Assembly (NCBI GenBank): GCA_029071325.1 | Contig: JAIEAP010000042.1 | Span: 1 to 64,000 of the forward strand | Origin: Lachnospiraceae bacterium | GTDB lineage: Bacteria; Bacillota; Clostridia; Lachnospirales; Lachnospiraceae | Direction of reading: 5' to 3' | DNA length: 64,000 nt | Program-made: the position numbers and the translations under genes | In this document: in pieces, positions 1 to 8,855 of the stretch | How the letters are laid out: each line of letters opens with the position of its first letter | Position numbering within the stretch: the first letter of the stretch is position 1 | Notes under the pieces: model-generated | The model's database searches: none | Told to the model about the DNA's origin: nothing | What the model saw: only the letters and a program-made list of their open reading frames with translations

Positions 1-2
1 AC

Positions 3-143
3 GTAAAGAAAGATGAAGAAGGCCTGCAGACTATGCGCACTCTTGGTCATAATATGGCATGGATGCTAAAAAATATCGCGGCAGGAAAGCAGCCGATACC
101 GACAATAGAACCGTGGCAGCCGACCCATTTTATCAGGGATTAA
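3..143 (+). CDS. C-terminal fragment of a flavodoxin-like / NAD(P)H-dependent FMN reductase family protein, truncated by the window edge
   Basis: Open frame from base 3 reads VKKDEEGLQTMRTLGHNMAWMLKNIAAGKQPIPTIEPWQPTHFIRD*, resembling the C-terminus of iron-sulfur-flavoprotein-like reductases. Confidence 0.55.
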   Translation, partial: VKKDEEGLQTMRTLGHNMAWMLKNIAAGKQPIPTIEPWQPTHFIRD

Positions 144-253
144 ATAACTTCAGAAATGTCCGATCTGGCTCAGGTGCAGGAGAATACCGCAGCGGCGGCA
201 AAAGAGAAGCATGTATGGTCAACCGGAAATCAAAAAATATAGGAGGAAAAAAG

Positions 254-1012
254 ATGATAAAGCAGACAGCAGGAAGGGATCAGCTTGGAACGTTTGCTCC
301 AAAATTTGCACAGTTAAATGATGATGTACTGTTTGGTGAGGTATGGAACAGGGAGGAAAAACTTTCATTAAGGGACAGATCCCTTGTGACGGTGGTATCT
401 TTAATGGCTCAGGGGTTGGTGGATTCCTCCTTCCAGTTTCATTTGATAAGTGCTAAGAATAACGGAATCACAAAAGAAGAGATTGCAGAAATTTTGACCC
501 ATGCGGCCTTTTATGCAGGCTGGCCGAAAGCGTGGGCGGCTTTCCGTATGGCGAAGGAGGTTTGGGTGGAGGATGTCCCTGTGGACGGCACGAAGGAAGC
601 GCATGAAAAAAGTATGCTGTTTCCGATCGGAAACCCAAATGACGGATTTGCAAAATATTTTACCGGGCAGAGCTATCTGGCGCCGTTGTCCACAGAGCAG
701 GTTGGAATTTTTAATGTCACATTTGAACCGGGATGCCGCAATAACTGGCATATTCACCATGCGGCATCCGGCGGAGGACAGATTCTGGTATGTGTAGGTG
801 GACGTGGGTTTTATCAGGAATGGGGAAAGAAAGCGCAGGAGCTGCATCCGGGGGATGTGGTCAATATCCCGGTAGGTGTGAAGCATTGGCATGGCGCAGC
901 GCCGGATAGCTGGTTTTCCCATCTGGCGGTTGAGGTTCCCGGCGTGGACGCTTCTAATGAGTGGCTGGAAGCAGTGGATGATGCTTCCTATGGTAGTTTG
1001 AATGCAGGCTGA
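254..1012 (+). CDS. Carboxymuconolactone decarboxylase domain plus cupin domain protein
   Basis: ORF 59..1012 with likely true start at ATG 254 after aggaggaaaaaag; CMD-like LSLRDRSLVTVVSLMAQGL and cupin-like PGCRNNWHIHHAASGGGQILVCVGGRGFYQEWG...GDVVNIPVGVKHWHGA. Confidence 0.85.
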   Translation: MIKQTAGRDQLGTFAPKFAQLNDDVLFGEVWNREEKLSLRDRSLVTVVSLMAQGLVDSSFQFHLISAKNNGITKEEIAEILTHAAFYAGWPKAWAAFRMAKEVWVEDVPVDGTKEAHEKSMLFPIGNPNDGFAKYFTGQSYLAPLSTEQVGIFNVTFEPGCRNNWHIHHAASGGGQILVCVGGRGFYQEWGKKAQELHPGDVVNIPVGVKHWHGAAPDSWFSHLAVEVPGVDASNEWLEAVDDASYGSLNAG

Positions 1013-1111
1013 AGATTCATATACTTTTGACAATGCGTTAATTTTGAAGTAAACTATAAGTATTGTTGGAAGCTTTCAAACATAGGCTGCGGTCGTAAAG
1101 GAAGATGTATT

Positions 1112-2563
1112 ATGTTATTATCCGAATTATCTCCAGGGGAAGTGTTTTATTACTTTCAGAAGCTTGCTTCGATTCCTCGTGGTTCAGGCAATACAGACAA
1201 GATTGCGGAGTTTTGCATGGACTTTGCAAAAGAGCATGGGCTTAAGGCAAGGAGAGACCATGCAAATAACGTGGTTATTTTTGCTGCGGGGACCCCGGGC
1301 TATGAGAAGAGTGAACCTGTGATTTTGCAGGGACATCTGGATATGGTTTGTGAACGGGAAGCAGGCTGTGAAATAGATATGGAGAAGGAGGGCGTGGAGG
1401 TCTGCACAGACGGTGTTAAGGTGTGGGCGAGAGGAACTACGCTGGGAGGCGACGACGGAATTGCGGTTGCCTATATTCTGGCGATTCTCGCATCGGATAC
1501 CATTTCACATCCCCCCATTGAAGCATTGCTCACCAGCGACGAGGAAATCGGTATGCTGGGAGCCAGAGCGTTAGATGTCAGCGATCTGACCGGAAAGCGG
1601 CTCATTAACATCGATTCGGAAGAAGAAGGTGTGCTCTGTGTCAGTTGTGCTGGCGGTGTCAGGGCACAACTTGATATTCCATTTCATAAGGAGCAAGTAG
1701 ATAAAGCTGTCAGTTGTACATATCGCATTGTGGTGAACGGGCTTTTGGGGGGACATTCCGGTATGGAGATTCACAAGCAGCGGGAAAATGCAATTAAGCT
1801 GTTGGGAAATGTCTTGTCAAGTGCCAATCGGGCATGTACGCTTTCCTTGGTCGGTGTCACAGGCGGTGGTAAAGAAAATGCGATTCCTAAGACGGCAGAG
1901 GCAACGGTATGTCTGCCGATGAATCAGGCACATATGCTGGAATACAGTGTGACGGAGTTCTTAAAGCTGATGCATCAGGAACTGTCCACGACAGAACCGG
2001 AGCTTCTCATCACTGCAAACCCAGTGGATACGCCGGAGCAATGTATGGATCAAGAAAGCACGAGACGGCTGATTTTTACCATGCAGCAGATACCTGACGG
2101 GATGCAGAAAATGAGTCCGGAGATTGAGGGCATGGTGCAGACATCATTAAATCTGGGTATTTTACATACAGAGGGGCATCATGTTTCACTGCGGTATTTG
2201 ATTCGCAGTAATACTGCCAGCGGTAAACAGTTAGTGCTTGAGAAGGTGACAGCATTTGCTGAATATCTTGGTGGTACGGTGACGTTGCAGTCTGATTATC
2301 CGGCATGGGAATACCGTGTAAAATCAAAACTTCGTGAGACAATGATTCGCACCTTTGAAGAGGTATATCAGAAGGCGCCGGAGGTGACGGCAGTACATGC
2401 GGGTCTGGAGTGTGGTATTCTTGCCGGAAAGATGATGGATATAGACATGATTTCCTTTGGTCCCACATTGTCAGATGTGCATACGCCTAAGGAGAGCATG
2501 GATGTGGCATCCGTGCAAAGAAGCTGGCAGTATCTATTGAAGGTATTGGAAAATCTGCGCTGA
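1112..2563 (+). CDS. pepD: Aminoacyl-histidine dipeptidase (M20 family, PepD-like)
   Basis: LQGHLDMVCE, GGDDGIAVAYILAIL, LTSDEEIGMLGA and GLLGGHSGMEIH motifs; 483 aa. Confidence 0.9.
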   Translation: MLLSELSPGEVFYYFQKLASIPRGSGNTDKIAEFCMDFAKEHGLKARRDHANNVVIFAAGTPGYEKSEPVILQGHLDMVCEREAGCEIDMEKEGVEVCTDGVKVWARGTTLGGDDGIAVAYILAILASDTISHPPIEALLTSDEEIGMLGARALDVSDLTGKRLINIDSEEEGVLCVSCAGGVRAQLDIPFHKEQVDKAVSCTYRIVVNGLLGGHSGMEIHKQRENAIKLLGNVLSSANRACTLSLVGVTGGGKENAIPKTAEATVCLPMNQAHMLEYSVTEFLKLMHQELSTTEPELLITANPVDTPEQCMDQESTRRLIFTMQQIPDGMQKMSPEIEGMVQTSLNLGILHTEGHHVSLRYLIRSNTASGKQLVLEKVTAFAEYLGGTVTLQSDYPAWEYRVKSKLRETMIRTFEEVYQKAPEVTAVHAGLECGILAGKMMDIDMISFGPTLSDVHTPKESMDVASVQRSWQYLLKVLENLR

Positions 2564-2628
2564 ATGTTTGATGGATTTGCGATGACAGAAAACAACATAA
2601 ATATAGAATAAAGAGGAGGATTATACGT

Positions 2629-3804
2629 ATGATTCAAGACGGATTTATGTATATTGCGGCTTTGGTTTTTATCGCTGCTATATTAGTCAATCTGCCGAAG
2701 ATTTTTAAAGGACCAAAGGCAAAAGTGTTTTTTAACTTTGCACCGCCGATTGTATTGATCTATTTAGGACTGATGATTTTCTGTACCGTTCGTTTGTGGG
2801 ATTTGGAGGCTACTGCCGGTGCATATGATGCCATGAAGAATCCTTTACTCTATGCAATGCTGTTTATTATGCTTTTACGCTGCGACTTAAAGAAAATCAT
2901 AAAGCTGGGACCGAAAATGTTGATCGGCTTTTTTGCAGCAACCATTTCTATTGGCGTAGGCTTTGTGCTTTCCTATGCTATTTTCCATGGAGGACTGGGT
3001 GAAGGTGCATGGAAAGCATTGGGGGCATTATGCGGCAGCTGGATGGGCGGCGGCGGTAATATGATGGCAATTCAGGCAGCCCTTCATGTGGATGAAGCAA
3101 CTATGGCATACGCTCTGGTGATGGATTCCATCTGTGCTACACTTTATGTTATGTTTCTTTTATGGGCAATTGGACGCGCCGACAAGTTCAACAAGTGGAC
3201 GAAGGCAGATACTCATTTAATTGATGAGGTGGGCGTCGCATTGGAGAAAGAGGCAAAGGCGAATACGAGTCCCTTAACATGGCAGAACATTGCTATTTTG
3301 CTGGGCTCTGGTCTGTTGGTATCGGCAGTCAGTCAGAAATTGGGCGTGCTGATCAATGGCTATCTGCCATTTTTTGATAAGGCTACATGGACAGTACTTA
3401 TAGTGACCGTTGCCGGGGTGCTCATGGCGCTGACGCCATTTGGCAAACTGCGGGGAACGGAAGAGATTTCTAATGTGCTTTTGTATATCGTGGTTGCACT
3501 GATCGCATCACGCGCAGATCTTGCAAGTATGGGTAATGCGCCTATGTGGTTACTGTCAGGATTATTTATTCTGGTATTCCATGTTGTGATCATGGTAATT
3601 TTGGCAAAGTTATTAAAGATGGATATTTTCACCTGCTGCGTGGCATCTCTTGCCAACATCGGTGGTACGGCTACAGCACCGGTGCTTGCAGGAACCTATT
3701 CCAGTGCCCTGGTGCCGGTAGGTATCATAATGGCATTGCTGGGATATGTTGTGGGAACCGGTGGAGGTCTTATTGTAGCACAATTAATGAGTTTATTTGG
3801 ATAG
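2629..3804 (+). CDS. DUF819 family integral membrane protein
   Basis: 391 aa multi-TM protein with GSWMGGGGNMMAIQAAL and ASLANIGGTATAPVLAGTYSSALVPVGIIMALLGYVVGTGGG. Confidence 0.8.
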   Translation: MIQDGFMYIAALVFIAAILVNLPKIFKGPKAKVFFNFAPPIVLIYLGLMIFCTVRLWDLEATAGAYDAMKNPLLYAMLFIMLLRCDLKKIIKLGPKMLIGFFAATISIGVGFVLSYAIFHGGLGEGAWKALGALCGSWMGGGGNMMAIQAALHVDEATMAYALVMDSICATLYVMFLLWAIGRADKFNKWTKADTHLIDEVGVALEKEAKANTSPLTWQNIAILLGSGLLVSAVSQKLGVLINGYLPFFDKATWTVLIVTVAGVLMALTPFGKLRGTEEISNVLLYIVVALIASRADLASMGNAPMWLLSGLFILVFHVVIMVILAKLLKMDIFTCCVASLANIGGTATAPVLAGTYSSALVPVGIIMALLGYVVGTGGGLIVAQLMSLFG

Positions 3805-3858
3805 GAAGCAGAAAAGTTATACTATATAATTTCGTGGGTAAACTTTTAAAAATGAGAA

Positions 3859-3900
3859 CCCTTGTAAGTGGTGTTCATATGCCATTTACAGGGGTTTTGG
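3859..3900 (+). terminator. Intrinsic terminator-like hairpin after DUF819 gene
   Basis: AACCCTTGTAAGTGG-tgttcatatg-CCATTTACAGGGGTTTT. Confidence 0.6.
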
Positions 3901-3968
3901 AGTTTTGCCTATGCATTGTGTTAATGCTGGAATAAAAAATAATCTCCCATGTCAGAAAGGGGTCAAAC

Positions 3969-5087
3969 ATGAATCAGCAAAAAAACGCGGACAAGACAAA
4001 AAAGATAGTGATTGATGTGATATTGGGATTGCTGTTTGCATTATTATTGGGATACGCTTTTACCGGCGGGCAGTTCCATGAGGTAGCCGGTATTGTATTT
4101 GCAGCTATAGCCGTGATTCACAATATCGTCAACATAAGATGGTATCAGGCTCTGAAAAAGGGGACGTATAACAGGAAAAGAATGCTTACGACAGCTATTA
4201 ATATTGTCCTGGCTGTGGACGTGGCAGCTATCCTGGTTACAGGCATTCTCAATTCCAGATACCTGTTCCACACAGGCATCCGCATATCGGGAATCGAGCG
4301 GATACATACTGTTTTGGCATTGATTGGATTGGTGCTCATCGTTTCCCATGTGCTGGTTCATGCGTTTAGCCGCACAAAAAAGAAACACAGGATATTACCG
4401 GTGGTTCTGATACTGTTGGTATCCGTTCTGGCGGTGCTGTTGGATGCATGGTTATTGCCGTATCTGAAGCGGCATTTTAAAACGGTGGAGATTGAGCGGG
4501 AAACGGTTATTTCGGGTGAAAGTGTAGATTCTGACGGCAGAAAAATAGTAACGGTATATTTTACAAGGGTTGGTAATACGGATTTTGATGATGATGTGGA
4601 TGCGGTTTCCGGGGCGTCCCTGCTGTTGGATGAGCATGAGGAGCTTATGGGAAACAGTCAGGTGATCGGGCAGATGATACAGGATGCCGTAGGCGGGGAC
4701 ATGATTTCTATCAACACGAAGAAGAAATATCCTTCCGCCTATTCGGATACCGTATCGATGGCGAGTGAAGAAATGAACCTTCAGGAATTGCCTGAGCTTA
4801 TGGATATGCCGGAGGATATAGATGCGTATGACACAGTATTTCTCGTGTATCCATTATGGTGGAATACAATACCGAAACCGGTGGAAGCATTTTTAAACAG
4901 TTATGATTTTTCCGGCAAAACCGTGATCCCCATCGTGACCCATGGCGGAGGAGGCGCTGGCACAAGTGTGGAAGATATAAAAGCTGTATGCGGCGGAGCG
5001 GTCGTGGAAAATCCCCTGGAGGTGTACTGCGATGATATACCGTATTGCAGGGAACGTGTGACAGAATGGCTGGAAGAAATGTTATGA
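3969..5087 (+). CDS. DUF4405-like membrane domain fused to a flavodoxin domain
   Basis: N-terminal TM helices with HEVAGIVFAAIAVIHNIVN and HTVLALIGLVLIVSHVLVHAF; C-terminal flavodoxin (TVYFTRVGNTDFDDD..., YDTVFLVYPLWWNTIPKPVEAFLNSYDFSGKTVIPIVTHGGGGAGTS). Confidence 0.8.
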   Translation: MNQQKNADKTKKIVIDVILGLLFALLLGYAFTGGQFHEVAGIVFAAIAVIHNIVNIRWYQALKKGTYNRKRMLTTAINIVLAVDVAAILVTGILNSRYLFHTGIRISGIERIHTVLALIGLVLIVSHVLVHAFSRTKKKHRILPVVLILLVSVLAVLLDAWLLPYLKRHFKTVEIERETVISGESVDSDGRKIVTVYFTRVGNTDFDDDVDAVSGASLLLDEHEELMGNSQVIGQMIQDAVGGDMISINTKKKYPSAYSDTVSMASEEMNLQELPELMDMPEDIDAYDTVFLVYPLWWNTIPKPVEAFLNSYDFSGKTVIPIVTHGGGGAGTSVEDIKAVCGGAVVENPLEVYCDDIPYCRERVTEWLEEML

Positions 5088-5118
5088 GATAAGAGATATC
5101 GGAAACGGAGGAATTAAT

Positions 5119-5385
5119 ATGTTTAAAATAACGCTGAAAATTGATGGAATGATGTGCGGGATGTGTGAGTCCCATATTAACGACACCATACGGAAATCCT
5201 TTGCGGTCAAAAAGGTTTCTTCCTCTCACGGTAAGGGAAAAACGGAATTCATTACAGATACAGCTATTGATGAAGAACAATTAAGAAAAGCAATTGCCGA
5301 GACAGGATATACACTCGTTGATATACAGACAGAACCGTATGAGAAAAAAGGATTTTCCTTATTCGGAAAGAAAGGAAATGAATGA
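5119..5385 (+). CDS. Heavy-metal-associated (HMA) domain protein
   Basis: ITLKIDGMMCGMCESHINDTIRKSFAVKKV; RBS cggaggaattaat. Confidence 0.8.
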   Translation: MFKITLKIDGMMCGMCESHINDTIRKSFAVKKVSSSHGKGKTEFITDTAIDEEQLRKAIAETGYTLVDIQTEPYEKKGFSLFGKKGNE

Positions 5386-5453
5386 GTGGCATTTGGGCTC
5401 CAAAGTCTGTCTGAGCGCATAAAATAGAATAAACACAGAGAAATGAGGAAGCT

Positions 5454-6377
5454 ATGTATATTCTATTTGGTGTGCTAGTCATCATAGCATTTTGCTTTAT
5501 TATAGGGACCTGTTACCGCAGAAAAAAAATAATCTGTAAAGTACAGAAGCTGGATCGCTGTATTAAGATAAGATTGGTCAATGATTTGCTGCGTCCTTTC
5601 GGATTTGCGTACCGGCCGGAGCAGGATTTGATTACGTCCACGAAGGAGGCGTGGCAGCGGTGGTTTGGATACCGTGCGTCATTTGACCGGTCGGCATTGT
5701 TATTTGGCATGGTGTTTGACTGTGAACCGGTATATTTTCATTACGGCGGCCGCACATACCTGATCGAGTTGTGGAAGGGGCAGTACGGCGTCAGCATGGG
5801 CGGCGAGCTCGGCATCTATTATGCGGAGGGGATATTGGAACCGGAACAATTGAAAAACGCTCATTTTCACAGTGTACCGGATGAGGAGCTTCTGTTTTGC
5901 CGGATGAATTATTTCTATCGAGGGCAGGAGATGTTCGTTCATGAGGCAAGGCACTGGTGGCTGACTGGATTTCGTCCGGGAGCTTACTGTGAGCCGGAGG
6001 ATGTGGTGATGCATGTCTCCGTTACCTTCCGGGAAGCGGATATGATGGCGGCTTTTGTGGGGAGTCTTTTGCGGATGGGATATCGGGAGAGCGACATGAA
6101 AATCCGCGATCTGACTGTATCCTGGCAGTTTGCACGGCCGTATTCCTGCCAGCCGCGTAAAAGGCGGCGCTTATGGGCACGGTTTGTTCAGTGGAAGAAC
6201 CGCAGATTCTGTCATATCTTTCGACGCCTGACACGCCCCTTTATATGTACGTCCGACCGTATCCTGTATCTTTATTTCTTCCTGCCGTCTGCATTCCGCC
6301 ATATGTTCTGTAAGCGGCGCAGCCGGTGTCAGAAATTCCATGTAAGAAAGGAGAAGATGTGCATCCATGAGCTGTGA
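5454..6377 (+). CDS. DUF4474-like protein with N-terminal TM segment
   Basis: FGFAYRPEQDLITSTKEAWQRWFGYRASFDRSA...CEPVYFHYGGRTYLIELWKGQYGVSMGGELGIY; family assigned from memory. Confidence 0.7.
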   Translation: MYILFGVLVIIAFCFIIGTCYRRKKIICKVQKLDRCIKIRLVNDLLRPFGFAYRPEQDLITSTKEAWQRWFGYRASFDRSALLFGMVFDCEPVYFHYGGRTYLIELWKGQYGVSMGGELGIYYAEGILEPEQLKNAHFHSVPDEELLFCRMNYFYRGQEMFVHEARHWWLTGFRPGAYCEPEDVVMHVSVTFREADMMAAFVGSLLRMGYRESDMKIRDLTVSWQFARPYSCQPRKRRRLWARFVQWKNRRFCHIFRRLTRPFICTSDRILYLYFFLPSAFRHMFCKRRSRCQKFHVRKEKMCIHEL

Positions 6378-7254
6378 TTCCAGATTAGATCGCTGCTTTA
6401 GGGATGCATGTGTGCTGCCGCTGAACAGCCGGTCAAAGTATATCCTGTTCAGTGACTGCCACCGCGGAACGGGGCGGGCGAACGACAATTTTCTGAAAAA
6501 CGAATTTCTATACATTGCTGCGCTGAGACATTATGAGCGGTGCGGCTTTACGTATCTTGAGCTGGGGGACGGAGATGAACTGTGGGAGAACCGGTCCATG
6601 GAGAAAATAAAAGAAATGCATCTTCACAGCTTTGAACTGCTGGCACGATTCTATGAACAGCAGCGTCTTTATGTGATATATGGGAATCATGATATCGTTA
6701 AGAAAAATGCTGCATTCGCAGACAAATATTTTCATACTTATTATAATGACAAAGTTCTGTGCAGCTGTGTCTTTTGTCCGGACATCTGCTTTTATCCGGG
6801 AATTATTCTGCAAGATTCGGGCGGAAAGCATGATATCTATCTGACTCACGGACATCAGGCGGATGTCTTCAACAGTACGTTCTGGAGGGTTAGCCGGTTT
6901 CTGGTGCGCTATGTGTGGAGGAATCTGGAACTGCTGGGGGTGCCTGATCCCACCAGCGCCGCTAAGAATACGGTCAGAAAAGGACGGACAGAGGAACGTC
7001 TTGCCCGGTGGGCCAGAGAACATGAGCATATACTGATTACCGGTCACACCCACCATCCTATGGCGGGTTCTCTGGATGCTCTTTATTTTAATACGGGCAG
7101 TTGTGTCCACCCTACAGGGATAACCGGTATCGAGATTGAGAACCGCTGTATCTCGCTGGTGAAGTGGTCCATGGGAACGAAAGATGATGAGACCGTATAT
7201 GTCAGACGGGAGATTCTGGGGGATACGGTCTGCCTGGATGATATGACTGTCTGA
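6367..7254 (+). CDS. Calcineurin-like metallophosphoesterase
   Basis: ILFSDCHRGTG, YLELGDGDELW, YVIYGNHDIV, YLTHGHQAD, ILITGHTHHP motifs. Confidence 0.9.
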   Translation: MSCDSRLDRCFRDACVLPLNSRSKYILFSDCHRGTGRANDNFLKNEFLYIAALRHYERCGFTYLELGDGDELWENRSMEKIKEMHLHSFELLARFYEQQRLYVIYGNHDIVKKNAAFADKYFHTYYNDKVLCSCVFCPDICFYPGIILQDSGGKHDIYLTHGHQADVFNSTFWRVSRFLVRYVWRNLELLGVPDPTSAAKNTVRKGRTEERLARWAREHEHILITGHTHHPMAGSLDALYFNTGSCVHPTGITGIEIENRCISLVKWSMGTKDDETVYVRREILGDTVCLDDMTV

Positions 7255-7305
7255 AAACAGCCTCCTTCTTATAGTTAAATTGCTACAAAATACAGGCGAT
7301 TACGC

Positions 7306-7334
7306 TTGTCAAAAATGTGCATATATACTATAAT
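7306..7334 (+). promoter_or_regulatory. Sigma-A-like promoter for the histidine kinase gene
   Basis: TTGTCA (7306-7311), 17 nt, TATAAT (7329-7334). Confidence 0.6.
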
Positions 7335-7391
7335 TTAGATAACTATCCATATAAACTTAGTATAGCACAAGGAAGAGACTTGGAGGCGGAC

Positions 7392-8831
7392 ATGGAAAAT
7401 GAAACGGTATTGTCGATATTTGTGAAGAAGGTAATTGATGAGAATCTGGGAATGATCGTAGTGTTCGATGATGAGGGCAGCATCATTTACCTGAATGAGG
7501 CTATGAAGAACGAGGTGGAGTATGCGGATGGGGAAGTCGATATCAGGAAGATATTTGTGTCCCTGATTCCGGAGGGCATGACGATCCCGGCATTTATGGA
7601 ACGGCAGGGGCATGAGACGGCAGAGACAGTTGTGTACAGGAAGAACAACACCTGTTTCAGTGCCCTGGTCCGTGGCAGCAGGATCGACGGAGACAGTGCA
7701 TACAATATCTTTTCGGTGCTGAATACGCAGTATGAGACGTATGCGAAGCAGGAACTGGCAAAGGTGGATAACAGCATCAAAGAAGCGATGAAGGCAAGGA
7801 ATGAGTTTGTTGCCAACATTACGCATGAGCTGCGTACTCCCTTAAATGGAATTAAGGGTCATGTGAGAGATCTGCAGAGCAGGGAGGAAGAAGCTGAGCA
7901 GAAACGGACGCTGAGCATCATACTCAAGTGCTGTGAGAACATGGAGCATATCATCAGCAACCTTCTGGACTTTTCCAAGATAGAGGCGGGAAAATTTGAA
8001 ATCAATGAAAGTCCTTTTGATTTCCGGGAGAGCATCCAGCATGTGGTGGATACCAGTATCGGTATCGCCAACGAGAAGGGACTGAAGCTGTCGGCATACA
8101 TAGCGCCGGATATTCCCGATATGGTGGTGGGAGACGAGCTGCGTGTCGTACAGGTGCTGAACAATCTGGTGTCTAATGCACTGAAGTTCACCTCCATCGG
8201 CTATGTGAACATCGAAGTATATAAGACACGGCTGAAGCACGGTCGGATGGAACTTACGTTTTTTGTCATAGACAGCGGCATCGGTATATCTTTGGAGAAT
8301 CAGGAAAAACTGTTTCAGAGCTTCTCTCAGGCGGACGGCTCCATCACCAGGAGATACGGTGGAACCGGTCTTGGACTGTTCGTGACCAAGCAGCTGGTGG
8401 AGCTGATGCATGGAACCATCAGCTTGCAGAGCGAGAAGGGGAAGGGCAGCACGTTCACCTTTACAATAGAAGTCGGCGTAGAGGACAGTGAAGAGAAAGA
8501 GATGGAGCAGACGGCTCCGGAAATCGTCCAGTTTATGGAGACCGGGGGATCTGCTATGCCGGATATGTCCGTTCAGGATGAGATTTTTGTATACGGCAGT
8601 ACCGAGAACCGCAGAGAACTGCAGAACAATCTGGAGAAGCTGATGCTCAGTATCGAGATGGGGAGCTGGGAGAAGGCGGAGACCTTCTCGGACAATATCA
8701 AACAGCTTGCCGGTGACGCGGAGCAGGGAGTTAAGAGCAGCATTTTCAAAATGCAGATGGCGGTCAGGAAGGAAGACTATGAGAAGAGCATTGCTCAGAT
8801 GAATCAGGTGAAAATACAGATGGGCTTTTAG
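7392..8831 (+). CDS. Sensor histidine kinase (PAS-like, HisKA, HATPase) with C-terminal Hpt-like helical region
   Basis: Start set to ATG 7392 after tggaggcggac because the computed start 7317 precedes the -10 box; ITHELRTPLNGIKGH, NLVSNALKFTSIGY, DSGIGIS, GGTGLGLFVTKQLVELMHG. Confidence 0.88.
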   Translation: MENETVLSIFVKKVIDENLGMIVVFDDEGSIIYLNEAMKNEVEYADGEVDIRKIFVSLIPEGMTIPAFMERQGHETAETVVYRKNNTCFSALVRGSRIDGDSAYNIFSVLNTQYETYAKQELAKVDNSIKEAMKARNEFVANITHELRTPLNGIKGHVRDLQSREEEAEQKRTLSIILKCCENMEHIISNLLDFSKIEAGKFEINESPFDFRESIQHVVDTSIGIANEKGLKLSAYIAPDIPDMVVGDELRVVQVLNNLVSNALKFTSIGYVNIEVYKTRLKHGRMELTFFVIDSGIGISLENQEKLFQSFSQADGSITRRYGGTGLGLFVTKQLVELMHGTISLQSEKGKGSTFTFTIEVGVEDSEEKEMEQTAPEIVQFMETGGSAMPDMSVQDEIFVYGSTENRRELQNNLEKLMLSIEMGSWEKAETFSDNIKQLAGDAEQGVKSSIFKMQMAVRKEDYEKSIAQMNQVKIQMGF

Positions 8832-8855
8832 AGCCGGAATATAAGAGAGGGCTTT

